Source: JBFIHF01 sp964411125 (GTDB lineage Bacteria > Myxococcota_A > Bradymonadia > Bradymonadales > Bradymonadaceae). Taken from it: a stretch of 11,205 bases of DNA. Shown here piece by piece: positions 1 through 9,100 of this stretch (within the stretch, counting starts at the first letter, position 1; each line of letters opens with the position of its first letter). The stretch is from NCBI GenBank assembly GCA_964411125.1, contig CAYPJU010000129.1, positions 1-11,205 of the forward strand, in the 5' to 3' direction. The notes beneath the pieces were generated by a model that saw only the letters and a list, made by a program, of their open reading frames with translations, had not been told where the DNA came from and ran no database searches. The position numbers were made by a program, and so were the translations under genes.

Positions 1-79
1 TTCGGTACGCGGATTCAAGCTCCGCTGGGCTGGGGACCTTGTCGAACGTGAGCGATACGCCACGGTAGTCCAGTTTCAT
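1..79 (-). CDS. Partial CDS, N-terminus only; DUF4278-like small protein (tentative)
   Basis: An ATG at 79-77 on the minus strand opens a frame of 26 codons that runs off the left edge with no stop. It starts MKLDYRGVS, then a hydrophilic stretch ending in an AYR tripeptide. A purine-rich TGAGAG (90-85) lies 5 bases upstream and decides this start. MKLxYRGxS is the typical opening of small DUF4278 proteins, best known from cyanobacteria and of unknown function. That is recall of a family pattern from very few residues, so the family call is weak. The gene lies 83 bases after the synthetase stop on the same strand, with no clear terminator between, so co-transcription is plausible. The rest of the protein is outside the window and nothing can be said about its role. 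Confidence 0.5.
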   Translation of the reverse strand, partial: MKLDYRGVSLTFDKVPSPAELESAYR

Positions 80-84
80 TCAAA

Positions 85-90
85 CTCTCA
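85..90 (-). promoter_or_regulatory. Ribosome binding site of the partial downstream gene
   Basis: The minus strand reads TGAGAG, a 5-base spacer, then the ATG at 79. It is a modest Shine-Dalgarno match at normal spacing and supports the chosen start of the partial gene. Confidence 0.4.
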
Positions 91-162
91 GTCAGCGACA
101 CACTTCCCATCTGACATCACATTCCACCAATCCACTCGATCGGTGCAGCCGTCCGCGCTCTC

Positions 163-3100
163 TCAGTTTCCGTCGCGGGAGCGCCGCCGCCGTTGTCGCC
201 CGAGGGCCTCACGTCGGCTTCGACCGCGTTCTTCGGATCGTTCGGATGCATCGTCGTCGGCCATGTCAGCCTCCCCGCGTTCCAGGAACCCGGCGAGCTG
301 TTCGATCGTCGTGTGACCGAACAGCTCTACAACGTCGATCTCCACCTCGAATTCCTCCTGGAGCTGACGATGCACCTGAATTGCACGAAGCGACGTGCCT
401 CCGACCTCGAAGAAGTTCGCATCGAACGCTACGTCCTCGACCCTCAAGACACGGCACCAGATCGCCTTCAGTCGTTCTTTGACGTCCGCCTCGGCCGGAA
501 CCGCTTCTCGCGTGGAGGTTTCTCCCTGCACGGCGGGGCTCCCTTCGTAAGGGTTCGGCAGGCTGCTGCGGTCCACTTTGCCCGACGGGCGTCGGGGCAG
601 ATCGTCCATGACGATGTACCGAGTGGGGACCACCGCGCGACGCAGCACGGTTTCGAGGTAGGCGCGCACCGCCGAAACATCGAGCTCGCCCTCGCCGGTC
701 GGCACGACGTAGGCGATCAGCTCGTCCGCTCGGCTCTCTCCGAGGTCGGACGCCTTGACCGCAGCCTGCTTGACTCCCGGTGCAGCGGCGAGATGCGCTT
801 CCACCTCGCCGAGTTCGATGCGAATCCCGAACAACTGCACCTGGTCGTCTTTGCGGCCCCGGTAGTGCAACTCGCCTGCGTCGTCCCACAGCCCGAGGTC
901 GCCGGATCGGTAGAGTCGGCTCCCTCTCCGGGTCGAGAAACGATCGGGCACGAACGAGGTCGCGGTTCGGGAGGGCATTCCCCAGTATCCGTAGGAGACG
1001 CCTCGTCCTCCAACGTGAATCTCACCCGAGACCCGTGGAGGCAGCGAATCCCCCCACTCGTCGAGGACGTAGACCTGGTAGTTGCCCATCGGCGTGCCGA
1101 GAGACACTGCCTCGGACTGGCGGCTCGGCAGGCACTTCCATCTCGTCACGTCGACGCACGTCTCGGTGATTCCGAATGGATTGTGCAGCTCCGTCTTCTC
1201 GAAGAGTTCGAAGAACCGATCGCGCACGGAGGGTGGCAGAGCCTCCCCGCCCAGCATGATCCAGCGAAGCGTGCCGTCGACCTCGCCGACTCCCGACTCG
1301 CCGAGCATCAGATTCAGTGCGGTGGGAACCACCCGCAGACAGGTGACCCCGAAGTCCCGGACAGCCTCGACCAGATACTTCGGGTCGCGCTGCCCGCCGG
1401 GACGCGCGATCGCCATGACTCCCCCCAGGCAGAGAGGACCGAAGAGTTCCGAGACGGACATGTCGAAGCCGTAGGAGGACTTCAACAGGAAGACGTCTGC
1501 ATCGGTCACGTCGTACGAGTCGGCGAGCCACACGACGTGGTTCACGACGGCGCTGTGCGGGACTAGAACCCCCTTGGGAACTCCCGTGGTTCCGGACGTA
1601 TAGAGTACGTACGCGATGTCGTCGCTTTCGGCTTCCCCATCGACCCGATCGGTGGAGATTGACTCGTCCGAGCCGACGGTCACGTCGACGAAATCGAACG
1701 TCGCCGACTCCCCGAGGGCTGCGCGCCCGGATTCGTCGACCACGACGATTCGCGCACCAGCGTCGGCGGAGAGATGCGCGAGCCGGCTCTGCGGGAGGTC
1801 GGGCTCCATCGCGACATATGCACCGCCAGCTTTCATCACGCCGAGCAGCGCCATGACGAGCTCGGGAGAACGTTCGACGGTGACGCCGACGGGGGTACCG
1901 CGGCGGACTCCGCGATCTTGCAGGGCTCGCGCGAGCCGGTTGGCGCGGGCCTCGAGCTCGCCGAACGTCCATTCGCCGCCGTCGAAACGCAGCGCGGTAG
2001 CATCCGGCCGCTCAGCGGCCCGTTCCTCGAACATCTCGTGGAGCGTCGTGTCGGGGACGTCGAGCTCCGGCCCTTGGGTCCAGGCGTCGACGGAACTCTG
2101 CGAGACGCTCGCGGCGTACGACATCTCGTCGACGAAAGACTTGAGCGGTTCGGCGAGCATCCGTCGCACGGCGTTCTCGAACCGCTGGGCCATCTGCTCG
2201 ATCTGCCAGTGCTCGAACCGGGCAGCATCGTACTCGAACTCGGATCCGATGCGGTCTCCTTCTTTGAAGACGGAGACGAAGAGCGAACAGAGCGCGTGGG
2301 AGACGCCCCCGTACTCGAAGGGACGCAACCCGACGCCCGGCAGGGCTTCGATCTCCTGGACCATCGCTCCCGAGCGTCGGAAGAGCGCCTTGGGGACGTA
2401 CGTGAACATGACGTCGTAGAGCGGCAGCCGCCCCACGCCGCGTTGCACACCCATCTCCTCGACGATCCGCTCGAGCGGGATCCATTGATGGGGACCCGAT
2501 TCTGCCCAGTTCTTCTTCGTCTCCTCGAACCACTGATGGTAGGTGCCGCCCTCACCAATCCGGGTGCGCAGCGGCAACATGTTGAGCAGGTAGCCGACGA
2601 TGTCCTTGAACTCGGGACGCTGACGCATCGTAGTCCCGACGCCCACGGTGATGTCGGGCTGTCCGGTATACGAGGCCAAGAACGCCGAGAACGCGGTGAA
2701 GACGACCACGAATTCACTGGTTCCGTGGGCGCGGGCGTAGGCCCGTACGGCTTCGGTGGTCTCGACGGACCAATCCCACTGCACGTAGCGCGCGGGATGT
2801 TCGCGCCCGGACGGTTCTTCTCCGAACGGCCAGTCGACTCCCTGGGGAGCACCCTGCAGGTGGCCCTTCCAGTACGAGACACCGCGCTCGTACGCTTTGG
2901 AGCGAAGCTGTTCGTTCTGCCAGATCGCGTAGTCGGCGTACTGCAGTTCTGGCACCGGCAACGGAGAGCGGCTCGCGGCCTCTTCTTTCTTGCTCGCCTC
3001 CTGCCGATGTTTCGTCTTCGCGTTCAGCAGGGAAGTCGTGATCGTCCATGGATCGCCAAACTCACGGGGGAGCCCCGCGGACGGAGCCGCCGAGCCTGGC

Positions 3101-6100
3101 TGGTGGACCTGTGAGGTGACGGGCGTGAGCGGCCGCTCCGCTGCGAGGTCGGCGCCGCGTGGTTCGTACACCACGTCCACGCACGCCCCGAGCGCGTCGT
3201 TCGCCGGCATCACCGTAACCCGGTACCCGTTCCGTTCCCCGATCGCCCGCAATTCGTCCGGCTCGATCGCAGACGTGAGTTGTTTCGGCGAGGAGAGGAA
3301 CTCTTCGACCGTCGCGTGGGCCCCTTCGCCGAAGAGCCAGGCCTGAAGCCGCGACGCCTCCTCCACACGAGCATTCGGCACCGAAGTCACCAGCAAGGAC
3401 CCCTCCGAACTCTCGAGCGCCTCGCGGACGCCGGTGGCATCCAGCCCGTCCCGCATCCAGTCGATTCGTCGGTCGGCGAACTTGACGTCCCCCATCCCTT
3501 CGGCCGCACGGAAGAATGCTCCGTAACGGAATCGCGACATCTCGGTGGCGTGTTTGGCGGGCGGAACCGCCAGATCGAGGTAACCGATCGACGGGATTGC
3601 GCGTGCCAACTGAGCGAGGTCGCCGGGGCTCAGAGTCACCTCGTCGTCCTCGAACGACCGCGCCAAGGCGCGAGACTTCAGCTCGTCGCGCTTCGTCTCC
3701 CCACTGGCGCGCTGCGCCTGGACCGACGCGTGGAATGCGAACTGGCTTCGACTGTCCCGGATGTCACCGACATACACGAATCCACCCGGCCGCAGCTTGT
3801 CCGCGGCCGCGCGAAGGACGCTCTCGAAGTAATCCTGATCGGGAAAATACTGCACCACGGAGTTGATGATGATCGTGTCGAACGTTCCTTCGATCTCTCC
3901 GAGTGCGTCGGCCCGCCCCTCGACCAGACGAACGTGCGAGAGGTCCCGATCGAGCGAATCGATCACGCCTTCGACGTACTCCAGCGCCGAAGGAGAGAAG
4001 TCGAGCCCGACGTACTCGTCGGCCTGACCGGCCAACCGGAACAAGAGCATCCCGGTCCCGCAACCTACTTCGAGGACGCGGCCCAACTGCTCCCCTTCGA
4101 GATGATGCAACGAGCCGTCCAGCCAGTCGCGCATCTCCTCGTCGGAATAGCTCTTCCCGCTGTAGCTGCTGGTCCAACCCTGCGGCTGGAACGTGGGGTC
4201 GCTCTGCTCGCGAACGTCGAGACCGCGGTAGGCGACGTCGAACGCCTGATTCCAGTCACTGACCCGCAGCTCTTCGGGGCTCATCCCCTCGGGGGACGCA
4301 TGCAGCAGCTCGTTCTCGTACAGGGCCCTGAGTTCCTGGAAGATCAGAGCGATCGTCCACTCGTCGATGGCGATGTGGTGGAACGACATGCAGAACACGT
4401 GGGTCTCGTCTCCGGTTCGCACCAACGAAACGCGCAGGGAGACGTCTTCGGTCAGATCGAACGGCTCGGCGACTCGGGAAGACACGATCTCGCGCGCCTT
4501 CTCGACCGGGTCCGCCTCGTCCCGAACGTCGTGATAGTTCCAGGGGAAGACCTCCGGGGCAGGAAGGATCTTCTGGACCGGTTCGTCGTCGACGATCGGA
4601 TAGATCGTTCGAAGGAGCTCGTGGCGTTCTGCCAGACGCGTCAGCGCCTGTTGCAGGGCCCCCGCGTGGAGCGGCCCGTCGAGCTGGAACACCCCTGGGG
4701 AGTGATAGGTCGTACGGTTCGACTCGAGGTTCTGCAAGATCCACATCTGACGCTGCTCTGCAGAAAGCGGAGCCTGCGTCCCGTAGTCGTGCTTCTCGAC
4801 GGCAGCGAACAGATTGCGTTCTTCTTCCTCCACGTAGGCCGCCAGATCGGCGACGGTCGTGACCCGATTGAGGACATCGAGCGTGATCTCGACTCCGAGC
4901 GCTTCGCTCAGTCGATGCCGAATGCGAACCGCGACGAGCGAGTGTCCCCCCAGCTCGTAGAAGTCGTCGTGAACGCCGACCGACGGTACCTCGAGGTGCT
5001 CTTCCCAGATCGCCGCGATCGTGCGCTCGGTCTCGTTTCTGGGGGCGACGAACGTCGAACCCGTGTCCGTCCCGACCTGTTCAGCCAGGGCGAGGCGATC
5101 GATCTTGCCGCTCGAGGTGAGGGGCATCTCGTCGATCACTTCGATGAAGCCCGGCACCGCGTAGTAGGGCAGGACGTCGGACGCGAACGTCCTGAGGTCG
5201 CCGCCATCGAGCTTCGGGCCCTTGGAGGTCACGAAACCGGCCAACCGCTCCACGCGCTGACCATCCGCGGCGCGCACCGGCACGACCGCCGCGCGCGCGA
5301 CGTCGGGATGACGCTCCAGCACGATCTCGACCTCTTCCAGCTCGACCCGGTTCCCCTGAACCTTCACCTGTCGGTCCACGCGACCCACGAACGTGAGGCT
5401 CCCATCCTCCCGCCAGCGCAGGAGGTCCCCGCTCCGGTACATTCGGCTACCGGGGGCAGACGGTGCGAACGGTGCAGGGACGAACCGCTCCGCGGTACGA
5501 CGAGCATCGCCGGCATACCCCCGCGCCAGACTGACTCCAGCTCCGAACAGTTCACCCGGCTGTTCGACACCGACCAAGATCCCCGAGCGGTTCAGCAAGA
5601 ACAGGTTCAAGCCCGGAAGCGGGCCTCCGACCGGAATCACCGACTCGGATTCACCCGTACAGGTCCAGACGGTGGTGTAGAACATCTCGCCGGGACCGTA
5701 CGCATTGTGGAGCGTCGCCGTCGGCAACGTGACCTTGAGCGCATCCCGGAGCGTGGGTGTGAGAACCTCTCCACCCGCGATGATGTGGCGCAATGTCTTG
5801 GCGCGACTGAGGTCCTGGTGATCGAGCAGTTCCTGCAGCTGCGTCGGGACGACCTGAAGGTGCGTCACCCCGTGGTTCTCGATCGCGGCCCGAATGTCGG
5901 ACGCCTGACGCTGGAGGTCGTCGCCTAGAACCACGACCCGTGCCCCCACCGCCAGCGGCGCGAAGAACTCCCATGGCGACATGTCGAACGTGAACGGAGT
6001 CTTCTGGAGAACGACATCGCCGGCCTCCAGCGCGTAGGGATTGTCGGGCCACTGGATGAGGTTCCACAACGCCGCGTGGCGAATCATGATCCCTTTGGGC

Positions 6101-9100
6101 CGACCGGTCGAACCCGAAGTGAAGAGCACGGTCAACAGGTTGTCCGCGGTCTGTCGCACCGGCAGGTTCTCGTGGCCATGTTCCCGCGAGCTCGAGTCGA
6201 GCTCCGCGACGGTCAGTCGCTCCACTTCTACGCCTCCGACGTCCAGAACCTGTCCGTCGGTCAGCACCAGGCGAGCCCCGGAGTCCTCGAACATGTACTG
6301 CATCCTCGCGGCCGGGAACTCCGGCGCAACGGGGACGTACGCCCCACCCGCTTTGAGGATGGCAAGCAGCGCGATCAGCTGCTCCGGCGACCTCCGCATC
6401 GCCACGGCGACGACCGACTCCAGGCCGACGCCTCGCGCTTGCAGTTCACGTGCCCATCGGTTCGCCTGCTCGTTGACCTCGCCGTAGCTCCAGCTCCGCT
6501 TGGAGCCCACGATCGCAACGGCGTCGGGCTGCTCGGCGGCCCGCTCTTCGAACATCGCGTGCACGACCTGTGGCGCCTCCGTGACCTCCGCGCCCGTTCC
6601 CATCTCGACGACTTCTGGATCCCGCTCGTCCCACAGAAGATCGCCGATGGTGATCGAAGGATTCCTCGCGATCCTCTCGACGAAGTACAGATAGCGATCG
6701 GCGAGCCGGGCCATCATCCCTTCGGAGAAACGGGTGTCGTTGTACTGAAAACGCAGGCCTCCACTACCGTCAGGGAAATCGTGGACCATCACGCCGAAGT
6801 CGAACGTGATACCGCCGGCACCGACATCCATCGTCTCGATGCCACCCTGGCCTCCCAGCACGCCGGCGCGATCGCGGGACTGCTCCGATGCGAACAATGT
6901 CTGCACGATCGGATTCTCCGATCCCTCGCGCTTGACGTCGAAGCGTTCCAGCATCGTCTCGAGCGGGTACTCCTGGGCGTCGATGATCTGCAACAGAGTC
7001 GCCCGTGTCTGCTCGACCAGGTCCTCGAAGCTCAACGAACGCTCGACGTGGCTGCGAAGCGGCAGCGGGTTGGCGAAGTTGCCGACGACGTTGGCGAAAG
7101 ACGAACGGGTTCGTCCCGCGGCCACGACGCCGACCATGAAGTCTCCCTGGCCCGTCCAGTAGTGAAGCAGCAGTTGATACACGGAGAGAAGCAGCGCATA
7201 TCGCGTCGTCTGCTTCTCGACAGCGATCTCGTCGAGGGACCGCATCAGCTCTTGCGGCAGCGATTTCCTGAACGAAGCTCCCGCGTTCTGGGTCTGCATC
7301 GTCCGAGACAGACGCCCCGGCAACTGCAGGCGGGGGACCGAATCCGAGAGCTGTTCGCGCCAGACGTTCTCCAACCACTGACCCCGGTTGGAAGCCAACA
7401 TCTGCCGCTGCCACGACACGTACTCGTCGTAACTGACGTCGACGGGCGAGTAGTCGGGCCCGGTGGTGACGGCCTCGCCGAGCTCGCGCACGATCTGGTC
7501 GAGCGACCAGAAGTCGGCTGCGATGTGGTGGGTCGCGACGTGGAGGATGGGGCGGCGCTCCCGCTCGTAGAACGTGAAGCGAATCACCGGCCCCTTTTGC
7601 AGGTCGAACGGGACCCGAGAACGCTTCTCGAAATCGCGCTCCAGCCTGTCGACACTCCAATCGCGAGCATCGACCCTTTCGATCGCCGGCTCGTAGTTCG
7701 ACCGATACTCGCGAATCGGCTCCCCATTACGATTCGGATAGCTGGTCCGAAGTGTACGGTGCCGAGAGACGACCGCTCGGGCGGCCTCTGCCGCCTTGTC
7801 GCGCGAAGTGCCGGCGGGCAGCTTCCCGGCGTAGTAGATGTTCGCCGCCCAGCTCTGCGGGTTTGCATTCTGGTAGTACCACAGCCCCCGTTCGCTCCAT
7901 GACAGCGCCCCGGAGTTCGGCTCGGGAAACCCGAGGTAATAGCCCTGCCCGAACGCGATGCCGGCCTCGCGCACGGCGTCGAACGTCGCACGGTCCGAGA
8001 TGCCGAACGCGATCAGGTCGGCGCCCAGTCCCTCGGCGAGCGCCTGGAGCTCTCGCAGCTTCTCGCCGGAACCGCCGCTCCCGGCGAGATTCTCGATGAT
8101 CCGGCGATCGACCTTCAGGAATGCCGGAGAGAGCAACTCGGCGAGCGCGGCGGTGTTCGCCCCCGCACCTGCCGAATCGATGCAGAATCGATATCCCTGG
8201 TCTCGCAGCGTCGTGACCGCGTCCCGCATCCGGTCGAGGTCCGACGCGTGGACCCGATCGGTCACCTCGAGGACGATCTGCGAAGCGTCGATCGACTGGC
8301 CGCTCAGGAGCTCGCCAAGCGATCCGAGCAGCTCGCGCGGGTCGAAGAAAGCGCGGGGCAGGCAGTTCAGGAAGAGGACGCGTCCATCCGCCAGTTCGGG
8401 TCGTCGAGCGATCGCGAGCGAACGACAGACTCGATCGAGCTCCTCGGCGAGTTCGGCGCGGTGCGCTGCCTGAAACAGTTCGTCTCCGCCGTGCTCGGCT
8501 TCGCCGACCCAGGCGCGAGACAGGGCCTCGTAGCCGAGCACCCGTTGGTCGTCGAGCGCTTTCACGGCCTGGAAAACGGTGCGCGCGCGACGCGAGCTGA
8601 TCACTTCACGGACGACGTCGAGAGCGCTGCTGGTCTCCGCTTCGCTGCGATCACGGCCCACGATCACTTCGCTCTGAGCCCCCTCGGACAGGCCCGAGAA
8701 GATCTCGCTCGAAATGTCGTCCAGGCCGACGCTGGACGCCTGTGAGGCCGCGGGGAGGTCCGCGGTCGCGAGCTCTTCGGCGACCTCGCGGACGCCCGCC
8801 CCGCCCAGCAGCAACGACGGAAACGGCCGGATGCTGAGCGCGCTCTCCATGTGCCCCTGGATCTCCATCGCCGCCAGGGAGTCGAGCCCCAATGACGTCA
8901 AAGGCACTCCCACGACTTCCTCGGTTCCCCGCTGCACGGTGAACGCCACGAGCTCGGCGAGGTACGACACCAGACGTTCGACCCGATGCTCGTGAGGCAG
9001 GTCGATCAGGTCGGCGGGGTGAATCACCGGTGGCTCTTTCGGAATGGTGCCCGACGCCTTGTCGTCCTTGGAGAGTCGTTCGAACTCGTCGAGTTCGTTG

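Noticed and set aside
80..162. Terminator between the synthetase stop and the downstream gene
   Set aside because: No stem followed by a T-run on the minus strand was found in this 83-base gap.
193..1566. Plus-strand open frame of 457 codons opposite A2 and PCP2
   Set aside because: Antisense shadow; the minus-strand reading has clear A7, A8, A10 and PCP motifs here.
3280..5928. Plus-strand open frame of 882 codons
   Set aside because: It lies wholly antisense to PCP1, C2, the methyltransferase and A1, all of which show intact family motifs. Its translation is rich in Arg, Leu, Val, Asp and Gly with no recognisable motif, as expected opposite GC-rich coding DNA.
1980..6579. Near-identical FEERAAE-PDA segments at the start of A1 and A2, as a possible recent duplication
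   Set aside because: This segment is a common conserved stretch at adenylation domain starts. The two domains differ widely elsewhere, so ordinary homology explains it.
6076..7902. Plus-strand open frame of 608 codons
   Set aside because: Antisense to A1 and C1, with no motif or convincing start region. Explained by codon bias of the gene on the other strand.
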